Of a stretch of DNA of 64,000 bases, positions 8,690 to 17,396 are shown piece by piece (position 1 is the stretch's first letter; each line of letters starts with the position of its first letter). The stretch covers positions 5,518,001 through 5,582,000 of the forward strand of contig CAWICN010000001.1 of the NCBI GenBank assembly GCA_963834725.1. The letters are read 5' to 3'. Made by a program: the position numbers and the translations under genes. The notes beneath the pieces were generated by a model, which saw only the letters and a program-made list of their open reading frames with translations, was not told the origin of the DNA and ran no database searches. This DNA is from PALSA-693 sp963834725. Its GTDB lineage: Bacteria; Actinomycetota; Acidimicrobiia; Acidimicrobiales; Palsa-688.

Positions 8690-9460
8690 GTGGAGCTCTA
8701 CCCGGCCATCGATTTGCGCGGCGGCAGATGCGTGCGCCTCGTCGAGGGGGACTTCGACCGGGAGACCGCATACAGCGACGACCCAGTTGCCGCGGCCCGG
8801 GCCTTCCAAGCCGCCGGCGCCCGGTGGATCCACGTCGTGGACCTGGACGGCGCCCGCACCGGCCTTCCCGTCAACCGGGCCACGGTGGAGCAGATCGCGG
8901 CCGCAGTCCAGGGCGGAGATGTTCGGATCCAGGCCGGCGGTGGGATTCGCAGTGTCGATGACGCCGAGGAGCTGCGGGCCGCAGGCGTCGCCCGGGTGGT
9001 GCTTGGCACCGCGGCAGTGGAGCGGCCCCAACTGGTCGCCGACATTGCTGGCCGCTGGCCCGGAGGGGTCGCCGTCGGACTTGACCATCGGAACGGTGAG
9101 GTGCGCGTCCGGGGATGGACGGAAGGGGGCGGGCGGCGGGTCGCCGAGATCGTGCCCGAGGCGATCGACGCCGGCGCGGCGGCCGTGATCGTCACCGACA
9201 TCGCTCGCGACGGCCGTCTGAGCGGCCCCGACGTGGCCGGCCTGTCGGACCTGCTGGCCGACACCGGAGCGCCGATCATTGCTTCCGGGGGTGTCCGGGA
9301 CCTGGACGACATCCGCGCCTTGGCCCGGCTCACCACGACGGGCGGCTTGCCACAAGACCGACCGATGGGGCTGGCCGGGGTCATCGCCGGAATGGCCATC
9401 TACGAAGGCGCCCTCGACCTCGCCGCCGCTCTGGCCGAGTGTTCGGGGGCGCCCGGATGA
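8690..9460 (+). CDS. hisA: ProFAR isomerase (phosphoribosylformimino-AICAR-P isomerase)
   Basis: TIM-barrel Amadori isomerase of histidine synthesis. The start is GTG 8690 (VELYPAIDLRGGRCVRLVEG), with the first catalytic Asp in PAIDLRGG. The second catalytic Asp is in VIVTDIARDGRLSGP; phosphate loops are IQAGGGIRSVDD and IIASGGVRDLDD. 256 residues. In many actinobacteria this position is filled by bifunctional PriA, but a separate trpF lies at 15205 here, so a HisA-only role is more likely (inference). The stop overlaps the hisF ATG. Confidence 0.94.
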   Translation: MELYPAIDLRGGRCVRLVEGDFDRETAYSDDPVAAARAFQAAGARWIHVVDLDGARTGLPVNRATVEQIAAAVQGGDVRIQAGGGIRSVDDAEELRAAGVARVVLGTAAVERPQLVADIAGRWPGGVAVGLDHRNGEVRVRGWTEGGGRRVAEIVPEAIDAGAAAVIVTDIARDGRLSGPDVAGLSDLLADTGAPIIASGGVRDLDDIRALARLTTTGGLPQDRPMGLAGVIAGMAIYEGALDLAAALAECSGAPG

Positions 9461-10230
9461 GGGCCATTCGGGTCATCCCCTGCCTGGACGTGGACGCCGG
9501 ACGCGTGGTCAAGGGGGTGAACTTCCAGAACCTGCGCGATGCCGGCGATCCGGTGGAGCTGGCGGCCCGCTACGACGACGAGGGCGCGGACGAGCTCGTG
9601 TTCTACGACATCACGGCGTCCGCCGAGGGGCGGGACACCATGGTCGAGGTGGTGGCCCGGACGGCCGAGCAGGTCTTCATCCCGCTCACCGTGGGCGGGG
9701 GCGTGCGCACGCTGGAGGACGCCCGCTCGCTCTTACGGGTGGGCGCAGACAAGGTGAGCGTGAACAGCGCCGCGGTTGCCGAGCCGGCGTTGATCGACCG
9801 GCTCTCCGACACGTTCGGGGCCCAGTGCGTGGTCGTGGGTATCGACGTTCGCCGTTCCCCTTCCGGATTTGAGGTGTTCACCCACGGAGGCCGTCATGCC
9901 ACCGGGGTCGACGCCATCGCATGGGCCGTCGAATGCGAGCGCCGGGGGGCCGGGGAGGTGGTGCTCAACTCCATGGACCGCGACGGCACCCGGGACGGCT
10001 TCGATCTCGAGTTGACCCGGCACGTCGCCGACTCGGTTGGCATCCCGGTCGTCGCCAGCGGCGGAGTCGGGAACCTCGACCACCTGGTGGAGGGAGCGGT
10101 CGCCGGCGGGGCGGACGCCGTGCTGGCCGCGTCGATCTTCCATTTCGGTGAGGCCACCGTGGCGGAGGCGAAAGCGCGGCTGCGGGCCGCTGGCATCCTC
10201 GTTCGCCCGGCACCCGGTGCGCGTGAGTAG
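9457..10230 (+). CDS. hisF: Imidazole glycerol phosphate synthase, cyclase subunit
   Basis: TIM-barrel cyclase that uses HisH-derived ammonia to make IGP and AICAR. 257 residues. The start ATG 9457 overlaps the hisA stop. Motifs: RVIPCLDVDAGRVVKGVNF (catalytic Asp), FYDITASAEGR, IPLTVGGGVRTLEDA, EVVLNSMDRDGTRDGFD (second catalytic Asp) and VASGGVGNLDHL. Intact. Confidence 0.97.
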   Translation: MRAIRVIPCLDVDAGRVVKGVNFQNLRDAGDPVELAARYDDEGADELVFYDITASAEGRDTMVEVVARTAEQVFIPLTVGGGVRTLEDARSLLRVGADKVSVNSAAVAEPALIDRLSDTFGAQCVVVGIDVRRSPSGFEVFTHGGRHATGVDAIAWAVECERRGAGEVVLNSMDRDGTRDGFDLELTRHVADSVGIPVVASGGVGNLDHLVEGAVAGGADAVLAASIFHFGEATVAEAKARLRAAGILVRPAPGARE

Positions 10231-10240
10231 GGTTACGCCG

Positions 10241-10582
10241 ATGCCAACGAACCCTGGCGGCTCCGGCTCACCCAAGCAGGCGATCCAGATGCTTACCGAC
10301 CGGGTGCTGGTCCAGATCCCAAACAGTGAGGGGGAACGCAAGTCCCGAGCCGGGATTCTCATCCCGGCAACCGCCCAGGTGGCCCGGCGGCTGGCGTGGG
10401 CCGAGGTGGTCGCGGCCGGGCCGCACGTCCGCTCCATCAAGGCAGGGGACCAGGTGCTCTTCAACCCCGAGGACCGGTATGAGGTCGAGGTCCAGGGCGA
10501 GGACTACCTCATCCTGCGCGAACGCGACATCCACGCGGTGGCCTCCGAACGGGTCGTCGACGGAACCGGGCTCTACCTGTAG
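10241..10582 (+). CDS. GroES-like (Cpn10 fold) protein within the his cluster
   Basis: A 113-residue protein with the Cpn10 beta-barrel pattern: MLTDRVLVQIP, SRAGILIPATAQ (in the place of the mobile loop), WAEVVAAGPHVRSIKAGDQV, NPEDRYEVEVQGEDYLILRERDIHAV. True GroES has the same order (RVLVK, GGIVLP, GKVVAVG, GDxVLF, YLILRExDI). It lies 10 bp after hisF and 49 bp before hisI. No groEL is nearby, so it may be a diverged co-chaperonin or a GroES-fold protein with another job. Confidence 0.8.
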   Translation: MPTNPGGSGSPKQAIQMLTDRVLVQIPNSEGERKSRAGILIPATAQVARRLAWAEVVAAGPHVRSIKAGDQVLFNPEDRYEVEVQGEDYLILRERDIHAVASERVVDGTGLYL

Positions 10583-10630
10583 GACCGGCAACGCGCAGGG
10601 CCGTCCCGGGCTGGTGCCTACCATGAGAAC

Positions 10631-11008
10631 ATGCCGGTCGCCACGCCCATCGATGTCACCTCTCAACAACTCGCCGATGTCCAGTACAACGCCGAGGGGC
10701 TGGTCCCCGCCATCGTGCAAGAGGAAGCCAGCGGCGCCGTGCTGATGATGGGGTGGATGAACGCCGATTCGCTGGCCGAGACTCTGGCCAGCGGTCGCAC
10801 GGTCTTCTGGTCACGAAGCCGCCAGGAGCGGTGGCGCAAGGGCGACACCTCTGGCGACCGTCAGTGGGTGCGAGCGGCCTACTACGACTGCGACGGCGAC
10901 ACCCTGCTCTTCCTGGTCGAGCAGGAGGGTTCGGGGTCGTGCCACACGGGTAACCACAGCTGCTTCTACCGCCCGTTCGGGCCCCCCCCGGACGGCGCCG
11001 CTCCATGA
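10631..11008 (+). CDS. hisI: Phosphoribosyl-AMP cyclohydrolase
   Basis: Zn-dependent ring opening of PR-AMP in histidine synthesis; stand-alone HisI domain (125 residues) without HisE. Motifs: LMMGWMNADSL, FWSRSRQERWRKGDTSGD, DCDGDTLLFLVEQ (metal-binding Asp residues) and GSCHTGNHSCFYR with the Zn cysteines. The stop overlaps the trpE ATG (ATGA), coupling his and trp genes. Confidence 0.96.
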   Translation: MPVATPIDVTSQQLADVQYNAEGLVPAIVQEEASGAVLMMGWMNADSLAETLASGRTVFWSRSRQERWRKGDTSGDRQWVRAAYYDCDGDTLLFLVEQEGSGSCHTGNHSCFYRPFGPPPDGAAP

Positions 11009-12544
11009 GCGGTCCGAGCCGCGACGACTTCGCCTCCCTGGCCCGGCACTACACGGTCGTGCCCGTCTGGCGGGAACTCCTGGCCGATCTCACCACGCCC
11101 GTCGGGGCGTTTGCTCGCCTGGCCGGTGACAGCCCGGCCGATCGGGCCTTCCTCCTTGAGTCCGTCGAGCATGCCGAGCGGTGGGGGCGGTGGTCCTTTG
11201 TGGGCCGCCGCCCGCCGGCGACCCTGATCGCCCGCGACGGAGCGATCTCGGTGGAGGGCGAGCTTCCCGGCGGCGTTCCGCTGGACCGGGGTGTCCTTGC
11301 CGCCGTCGAGGCCTTGCTGTCCGCTTACCGCTCGCCGGTGATCGACGACCTGCCGCCGCTGCATGGCGGCATCGTCGGTTATCTCGGCTACGACGTGGTC
11401 CGCGAGATCGAGCGGCTGCCGGCGGCCCCTCCCGACGAAGCCGGCTATCCCGACGCCATCCTTTCGGTAGTGGGACAGATCGTGGCCTACGACTACTGGC
11501 GCCAGCGGGTCACGCTGATCGACTCGGTTCCCATCCCCCCCGAGACCGCCGAAAACTCCAGCCGCGCTCGACGCTCTCTTCGACGCCGCCATGCTCCGGC
11601 TCGACGCACTGGCGGCGGAAGGAGCCCGCCCCCTCGCCGAGCCGCTGATCGTTCCGCCCGAGCGGGACGACGAGCTCCCCGAGGTGCGCCGGCGCACGTC
11701 CGAGGAGCTGTACGCGAAGGCTGTCGAGGTGGCCAAGGAGTACATCCTGGCCGGGGACATCTTCCAGGTGGTGCTCTCGCAGCGCTTCGAGCTGAAGCTC
11801 GGCGCCGACCCGTTCGACCTGTACCGTTCGCTCCGACAGGTCAACCCCAGCCCCTACATGTACTTCCTTCGCCACCCGGAGCTGTGTGTGGTCGGGTCGT
11901 CGCCTGAGCCGATGGTGCAGCTGGTGGGAGGCCGGGTCGTCTCGCGTCCGATCGCCGGCACCCGCCGCCGGGGAAGGGACGACGAGCACGACCGCCGAAT
12001 GGCGGCCGAGCTGGTCGAGCACCCGAAGGAGCGGGCCGAGCACGTCATGCTGGTCGACCTGGCCCGCAACGACGTCGGCCGGGTCGTCGAGTACGGCACG
12101 GAAACCGTCGACGAGCTGATGACCCTCGAGCGTTACAGCCACGTGATGCACCTCACCTCGCAAGTGTCCGGTCGCCTCTGTGAGGGGCTGGGCCCGGTCG
12201 ACGTGCTGCGCGCCACCCTGCCTGCCGGCACGGTCTCGGGCGCACCGAAGGTCAGAGCCATGCAGATCATCGACGAGCTCGAGCCGGCGAAGCGGGGCCC
12301 GTACGCCGGCGTCATCGGCTACTTCGACTTCTCCGGCAACCTCGACACCGCCATCACCATCCGCACCATGCTCGTCGCCCCCGACGGCACTGCGACCGTC
12401 CAGGCGGGGGCCGGGATCGTCGCCGACAGCGACCCTGCCGACGAGGACCTGGAATGCCGGAACAAGGCGGCCGCCCTCCTGGCCGCTGTTCCCGGCGCTC
12501 GCCGGATCAGCGCCGCCCGTCAAACAAAGGAGCATCATGGCTGA
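11005..12544 (+). CDS. trpE: Anthranilate synthase component I, frameshifted mid-gene
   Basis: Chorismate to anthranilate, with TrpG supplying ammonia (no trpG in this window). The first frame gives the N-terminal domain, including LLESVEHAERWGRWSFVG, which holds the feedback-site element, and GGIVGYLGYDVVREIE. Near 11560 the frame changes and the second frame supplies the chorismate-binding domain: AKEYILAGDIFQVVLSQRF, VVGSSPEPMVQL, IAGTRRRG, HVMLVDLARNDVGRV, LPAGTVSGAPKVRAM. The total of about 513 residues matches TrpE. One extra base explains the break. The stop overlaps the start of the next gene. Confidence 0.94.
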
Positions 12545-13382
12545 GCCGTATGCGGTGTGGCTGGACCGCGACGTCGTTGCCGCGACCGGCCCCGACGCCG
12601 AGACGTTCCTCCAGGGCCAGCTCAGTCAGGACATCCTGGCGCGGCCCGACGGCGCGAGCGCATGGTCGTGGCTGCTGGCTCCAACGGGGAAAGTCGACGC
12701 CCTGCTGCGGGTTTCCCGCGTCTCCCGCGATGAGTGGGTGCTCGACACCGACCAGGGATGGGGAGAGGCGGTCATCACCCGACTCACCCGTTTCAGGCTG
12801 CGAACAAAGGTCGACCTGGCTGCCCGTCCCTGGCAGGTCCTGGGTCTCAGGGGAGCCTCAGCCGATTTGACCTGTGCGGATCTCCCGAGCGAATCGCTGG
12901 CCGTACCCGCTTGGCCGGGACTGACCGGCGTCGACCTGATGGGCCCATCACCGGCCGTCCCGGACGGTTGGCCGGTCATGCCGGCGACGGAGTACGAGGC
13001 GGTCCGCATCGCTGCCGGAATCCCGAGGATGGGCGCCGAGCTGACCGACAAGACCATCCCCGGAGAAACGGGGCTGATGGAGCACACGGTCAGCTTCACC
13101 AAAGGGTGCTACACCGGCCAGGAACTGGTCGCTCGCATCGACTCGAGGGGCGGTCACGTACCTCGCCGGCTCTGCGCTCTGGATCTGATGGATCGCGTCG
13201 AGCCCGGCATCAGCCTGGTCGATGGCGCTGGCGCCCACGCCGGCACGGTGACCAGCGTGGCGCAATCGTCCGGGACGAGATGGGTGGCGCTTGGCTACGT
13301 TCGCCGCGGCGTCGAGGTCCCCGCCACCCTGCGGGCCGGGCCGGACGGGCCTGAGGTGGAGGTGCGGGAGCTAGCTGGGTGA
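12537..13382 (+). CDS. ygfZ: YgfZ/GcvT-like folate-binding protein
   Basis: Tetrahydrofolate-binding protein of the YgfZ/IBA57 family, which supports assembly or repair of Fe-S clusters. 281 residues. Diagnostic motif: FTKGCYTGQELVARIDSRG (KGCYxGQE with the conserved Cys). The N-terminus has FLQGQLSQDI and LLAPTGKVDALLRV, also typical. The ATG at 12537 overlaps the trpE 3' end after AAAGGAG. Its place in the trp cluster may reflect simple co-transcription. Confidence 0.92.
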   Translation: MAEPYAVWLDRDVVAATGPDAETFLQGQLSQDILARPDGASAWSWLLAPTGKVDALLRVSRVSRDEWVLDTDQGWGEAVITRLTRFRLRTKVDLAARPWQVLGLRGASADLTCADLPSESLAVPAWPGLTGVDLMGPSPAVPDGWPVMPATEYEAVRIAAGIPRMGAELTDKTIPGETGLMEHTVSFTKGCYTGQELVARIDSRGGHVPRRLCALDLMDRVEPGISLVDGAGAHAGTVTSVAQSSGTRWVALGYVRRGVEVPATLRAGPDGPEVEVRELAG

Positions 13383-14350
13383 CAGTGGGTTGGTGGAAGG
13401 CGGCGGCCTTGGTCGGGCTCAGCATCGGCCTCGCCGGCTGCGGGGTCGAGACCCTGGCTGTTCCCAACCCACCGGCCGAGACCGCCCCTCCAGTGACAAC
13501 GGCAGCGACCCTTCCGCCGAACCTACCCTCCGTGGTCGTGGGTTCCGTGCCGGGGGCCGCGGCGATATTCCCGCCGCAGATCGGGCCGGGCGGGGCCTCG
13601 CTCAACGGCACCGTGCTGGGCCCTTCCGGTCCTGTCGCGGGCGCCACCGTGGAGGCCGACCGGCTGGTTGGCGACCAGATGGCGACCGCCCGGACTATCA
13701 CCGCCGCCGACGGCAGCTGGACCATCGGCGCGATCCTCGGGGGCCGATACCGCGTCCGGGCCTGGCAGCAGCCCAGTCTGGCTGTCACCACCCCGCAGAT
13801 ATTCTTCCTCGGCGGCAACGAGTCCCGTTCGCTCACGATTCAGCTCACCCCGTTTACAGGACCCGTTGTGGCCGCCGCCATCGCGCCCAGCACACCCATG
13901 ATCGACCAGCCGGCCAACCTGGCGGTCCAGGTCACCAACCCGGTGGTCGGGGTGGACGGGGTGGTCCGCGCCCTGCCAGCTGCCGGAGTGAGCGTCACCC
14001 TCATCAACGGCCCGTTGTGGAAGGTCGCCAACGGCAATCCCGTGACCACCGGGCCGGACGGAACGGTGCTGTTCCAGGTGGCCTGCCAGGCTGACGGGGT
14101 CATTCCGTTGAGCGTGGACGTCGGCGGGGCCGCGCCCGTCGCCCTGCAGCTCCCCGCCTGCGCGGGCTCGCCCCCTACGACGCCGACTACCAGTACCAGT
14201 ACGACAACCAGCACTACAAGCACGACCACTGTGCCGTCGAGCACGACCAGCACCACCTGCCCATCGCCCACCACGCGCCCGCATACCCGACCGACGGTCC
14301 GGAGCGGGACGTCGACCAGGTCGACCACGTCGACGGCGGTTCCGTGCTGA
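13379..14350 (+). CDS. Secreted lipoprotein with carboxypeptidase-regulatory-like domain and Thr/Ser-rich tail
   Basis: Starts GTG 13379, overlapping the ygfZ stop. The signal peptide ends in a lipobox, IGLAGC (Cys about residue 21), so it is probably lipid-anchored outside the membrane. Residues about 65-125 (SLNGTVLGPSGPVAGATVEA, TITAADGSWTIGAILGGRYRVRAW) form a carboxypeptidase-regulatory-like beta-sandwich. A second beta-rich part follows (AAGVSVTLINGPLWK). The last 55 residues are Thr/Ser-rich, a flexible stalk or glycosylation region. No enzymatic motif. Its presence inside a trp operon is odd. Confidence 0.82.
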   Translation: MTVGWWKAAALVGLSIGLAGCGVETLAVPNPPAETAPPVTTAATLPPNLPSVVVGSVPGAAAIFPPQIGPGGASLNGTVLGPSGPVAGATVEADRLVGDQMATARTITAADGSWTIGAILGGRYRVRAWQQPSLAVTTPQIFFLGGNESRSLTIQLTPFTGPVVAAAIAPSTPMIDQPANLAVQVTNPVVGVDGVVRALPAAGVSVTLINGPLWKVANGNPVTTGPDGTVLFQVACQADGVIPLSVDVGGAAPVALQLPACAGSPPTTPTTSTSTTTSTTSTTTVPSSTTSTTCPSPTTRPHTRPTVRSGTSTRSTTSTAVPC

Positions 14351-14410
14351 GCGACCAGAACTCAACGGCCTGCCCGGGCCGCCGTTACCCCCCGGTAGGC
14401 TCATCCCGCC

Positions 14411-15208
14411 ATGCCCACCTATCTGGATCGCATTCTCGCGGCCCATCGAGCCGCCGCCGCCAGCGATGCTCGGGACGTCGACGCCCTGGCCGGCCTGGCT
14501 CGGTCGAGCGCACCAACCCGAAATTTCGCGGGTGCGCTGGCCGCGGGCGACGAGGTCGCGGTCATCGCCGAGGTCAAACGGGCCAGTCCCAGCAAGGGAC
14601 TGCTCGCATCCGATCTCGATGCCGCCCGGACCGCGCTCGACTATCAGACCGGCGGAGCGGCGGCGTTGTCGGTTCTGACCGACCGGGAGTTCTTCAGGGG
14701 CTCGGCCGACGACCTGAGCGCGGCCCGAGCCGCCACTGATCTGCCCGTATTGAGAAAGGACTTCACGGTCTGCCCCGCCGACGTGTTCGACGCCCGATGC
14801 ATGGGCGCCGACGCGGTCCTGCTCATCACGGCCGCTCTTTCTCCGGACGAGCTGGGCGAACTCATGGGGCTGGCTGGATCGATTGGCCTGGCCGCCCTCG
14901 TCGAGGTTCACGATGAGCACGAGGCCGCCCGGGCGGTGGCAGCCGGTGCCACGATCATCGGGGTCAACCAGCGAGACCTGTACAGCTTCGAGGTCGACTC
15001 CGATCGAGCGGTGCGGGTGGCCCGGATGCTCCCCGAGGGAGTGACCCGCGTCGCGGAGTCCGGGATCCGCGATGGCGACGATGTGCGCAGGCTGGGAGAC
15101 GCCGGCTTCGACGCCGTGCTGGTCGGTGAGGCTCTCGTCGTCTCGCCGGACCCGGCGGCGGCCGTGCGGGAATTGCGCAGCGGGGCCAGGTCGCGGGCAG
15201 GCGGGTGA
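14411..15208 (+). CDS. trpC: Indole-3-glycerol phosphate synthase
   Basis: Converts CdRP to indole-3-glycerol phosphate. 265 residues. Motifs: VAVIAEVKRASPSKG (catalytic Lys/phosphate), LSVLTDREFFRGSADDL, PVLRKDFTVCPADVFDAR (catalytic Lys), GVNQRDLYSFEVD, RVAESGIRDGDDV and AVLVGEALV. Preceded by about 60 bp without overlap after the lipoprotein. The stop overlaps trpF. Confidence 0.96.
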   Translation: MPTYLDRILAAHRAAAASDARDVDALAGLARSSAPTRNFAGALAAGDEVAVIAEVKRASPSKGLLASDLDAARTALDYQTGGAAALSVLTDREFFRGSADDLSAARAATDLPVLRKDFTVCPADVFDARCMGADAVLLITAALSPDELGELMGLAGSIGLAALVEVHDEHEAARAVAAGATIIGVNQRDLYSFEVDSDRAVRVARMLPEGVTRVAESGIRDGDDVRRLGDAGFDAVLVGEALVVSPDPAAAVRELRSGARSRAGG

Positions 15209-15876
15209 TGTTCATCAAGGTATGCGGGACCACGTGCGAGGACGACGCCCTGCTGGCGGTGGCGTTGGGTGCCGACGCGGTGGGCTTCGTGTTCGCGCCG
15301 TCGCCCCGGCAGATCGCCCCACAGATCGCCGGCGACATCGTCAAACGGCTGCCACCGGAGATCGTGTCGATCGGCGTCTTCCAGGACCAGGCGCCCGAGC
15401 GGGTCTTGCGCGTCGCCCACGCAGCCGGGTTGCGGGGTGTGCAGCTGCACGGGCGGGAGCCGGTCGACACGGCCCGGTGGCTCAGCACCCGCATGCCGAT
15501 GGTGATCCAGGCTTTTCCCGCCGGCGACGCCCGGGTCGGTCGAGCTCGGGACTACCAGGCCCATGTGGTGCTACTGGACGCGCCTCATCCGGGATCCGGC
15601 CAGGTGTTCGACTGGTCCCTCGCCGCCGAGGTGCCTGCTGGCCAGCGGCTCATGATCGCGGGGGGCCTGACGGCAGCCAATGTGGGCGCCGCGATCGCCC
15701 GGGCCCATCCGTGGGGAGTCGATGTCGTCTCGGGGGTCGAGCGCGAGCCGGGGCACAAGGATCCGATCAAGATGCGTGAGTTCATCGAGGCGGCGCGCGC
15801 CGCCGTCGCCGAGCTCGAGCATCCGGAGGTCGAACTCGACGACGGGGCGGTGTACGACTGGGAGGACGAGTCGTGA
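15205..15876 (+). CDS. trpF: Phosphoribosylanthranilate isomerase
   Basis: TIM-barrel isomerase of tryptophan synthesis. Motifs: FIKVCGTTCEDDAL (catalytic Cys), GFVFAPSPRQI, IGVFQDQAPERV, GVQLHGREP, LLDAPHPGSGQVFDW (catalytic Asp) and MIAGGLTAANV. Start GTG 15205 overlaps the trpC stop; ATG 15208 is an alternative. About 223 residues with a short acidic C-terminal extension ending WEDES. Its presence argues against a PriA-type shared HisA/TrpF. Confidence 0.95.
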   Translation: MMFIKVCGTTCEDDALLAVALGADAVGFVFAPSPRQIAPQIAGDIVKRLPPEIVSIGVFQDQAPERVLRVAHAAGLRGVQLHGREPVDTARWLSTRMPMVIQAFPAGDARVGRARDYQAHVVLLDAPHPGSGQVFDWSLAAEVPAGQRLMIAGGLTAANVGAAIARAHPWGVDVVSGVEREPGHKDPIKMREFIEAARAAVAELEHPEVELDDGAVYDWEDES

Positions 15877-17396
15877 GCGAGGCAGGAGGTGACGCGATCA
15901 AGCTGCCGCCGGGCGATGCCGTGGCCGGCGGGGGGGCTACGGGCGGGGCGGTCAGTCCGGGGCCGGTCGGCGGGGCGGTCGGTCCGGGGCCGGTCGGCGG
16001 GGAGGTCGGTCCGGGGCCGGTCGGCGGGGCGGTCGGTCCGGGGCCGGTCGGCGGGGAGGTCGGTCCGGGGGCGGCGGTGAGGGGTTCGGCGGCTGGGGGG
16101 GCGGCGGCTGGCGGGGCGATGACGGGCGCGGCGGCTGGCGGGGCGGTGACGGGCGGGGCGGTGACAGGCGCGGCGGTGACGGGCGCGGCGGTGAGGGGCG
16201 GGGCGGTCGGCCCGGCCGGCCTGCCGACGGTCGGCATGGGCGATCCCGGTCGGAGTGGCCACTTCGGCCGCTTCGGGGGCCGCTACGTCCCGGAGTCCCT
16301 TATCCCGGCCTGCCAGGAGCTCGAAACCGCTTTCCGGGCGGCCTGGTCCGACCAGGGGTTCCGGTCTCGGTACGCCACGCTGCTCCGGGACTACGCTGGC
16401 CGGCCCACGCCCCTCACCGAATGCGGGCGACTCTCCAACGAGCTCGGGGTGCGCCTGCTGCTCAAACGGGAAGACCTCACCCACACCGGCTCGCACAAGA
16501 TCAACAACGTCCTCGGCCAGGGCCTGCTCACCGTCCAGATGGGCAAGCCCCGGATGGTGGCCGAGACCGGCGCAGGTCAGCACGGGGTGGCTACCGCGAC
16601 TGCGGCTGCGTTGTTCGGTCTGGAATGCGTGGTCTATATGGGGGAGATCGATACCGAGCGGCAGGCGCTCAACGTCTTTCGGATGCAGCTGCTCGGCGCC
16701 GAGGTCCGGCCCGTCACCTCCGGAAGCCGAACTCTCAAGGACGCGGTCAACGAAGCGCTCCGTGATTGGGTGGCGAGTGTTGAGACCACTCACTACTGCC
16801 TGGGCTCGGTGATGGGACCGCACCCCTATCCGTGGATGGTGCGCGAGTTCCAGCGGGTGATCGGCGAGGAGGCCCGAGAGCAGTGCCGGGCCCTGCTCGG
16901 TGGCCGCGACCCCGACCTGGTGGTGGCGTGCGTCGGGGGTGGGTCCAACGCCGCCGGCACGTTTGCCGGCTTCGTCGACGGGCCGGTCCGGCTGGTAGGG
17001 GTGGAAGCTGCCGGCGGGTCGGCCATCGGCAGGGGCGTGCCGGGCGTGCTCCACGGCATGCGCTCATACCTGCTCCAGGACGAGTGGGGACAGATCCTCG
17101 AGGCGGAGTCCATCTCGGCCGGACTGGACTATCCCGGTATCGGTCCCGAACATGCCCACCTCTCGGACCACGGTCGCGCCTCCTATTTCGCGGCGACTGA
17201 CGCCGAGGTGCTGGACGCCTTACAGCTGTTGTCCCGTACTGAGGGCATCATCCCCGCCCTCGAACCGGCCCACGCCCTGGCCTGGCTGGTCAGGGCGTTG
17301 CGCTCGGGCGAGGTAGCCGCAGGGTCGACGGTGCTGATCACCATGTCGGGACGAGGCGACAAGGACGCCGAGCAGGTTATGCGGGTGCTCGGGTGA
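15873..17396 (+). CDS. trpB: Tryptophan synthase beta chain, with an unusual repeat-rich N-terminal extension
   Basis: PLP enzyme condensing indole and serine. The catalytic part begins near ATG 16236 (MGDPGRSGHFGRFGGRYVPE), has the PLP lysine in LTHTGSHKINN, AETGAGQHGVATAT, CVGGGSNAAGTF and ends GRGDKDAEQVMRVLG. That alone is about 386 residues, the normal length. The frame is open back to GTG 15873, which overlaps the trpF stop, adding 121 low-complexity residues made of nine-residue repeats (GGAVGPGPV) and Gly/Ala/Val/Thr repeats. Either TrpB carries this extension or translation starts at 16236. The overlap suggests the long form; family length suggests the short form. Confidence 0.95.
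   Translation: MSEAGGDAIKLPPGDAVAGGGATGGAVSPGPVGGAVGPGPVGGEVGPGPVGGAVGPGPVGGEVGPGAAVRGSAAGGAAAGGAMTGAAAGGAVTGGAVTGAAVTGAAVRGGAVGPAGLPTVGMGDPGRSGHFGRFGGRYVPESLIPACQELETAFRAAWSDQGFRSRYATLLRDYAGRPTPLTECGRLSNELGVRLLLKREDLTHTGSHKINNVLGQGLLTVQMGKPRMVAETGAGQHGVATATAAALFGLECVVYMGEIDTERQALNVFRMQLLGAEVRPVTSGSRTLKDAVNEALRDWVASVETTHYCLGSVMGPHPYPWMVREFQRVIGEEAREQCRALLGGRDPDLVVACVGGGSNAAGTFAGFVDGPVRLVGVEAAGGSAIGRGVPGVLHGMRSYLLQDEWGQILEAESISAGLDYPGIGPEHAHLSDHGRASYFAATDAEVLDALQLLSRTEGIIPALEPAHALAWLVRALRSGEVAAGSTVLITMSGRGDKDAEQVMRVLG
15943..16077 (+). repeat. 27-bp tandem repeats at the 5' end of trpB
   Basis: About five copies of a 27-bp unit (contains GGTCGGCGGGGCGGTCGGTC) encoding GGAVGPGPV/GGEVGPGPV. They are followed to about 16210 by shorter degenerate GGCGGGGCGGTGACG-type repeats. 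The unit keeps the frame between trpF and the TrpB catalytic domain. Confidence 0.93.
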
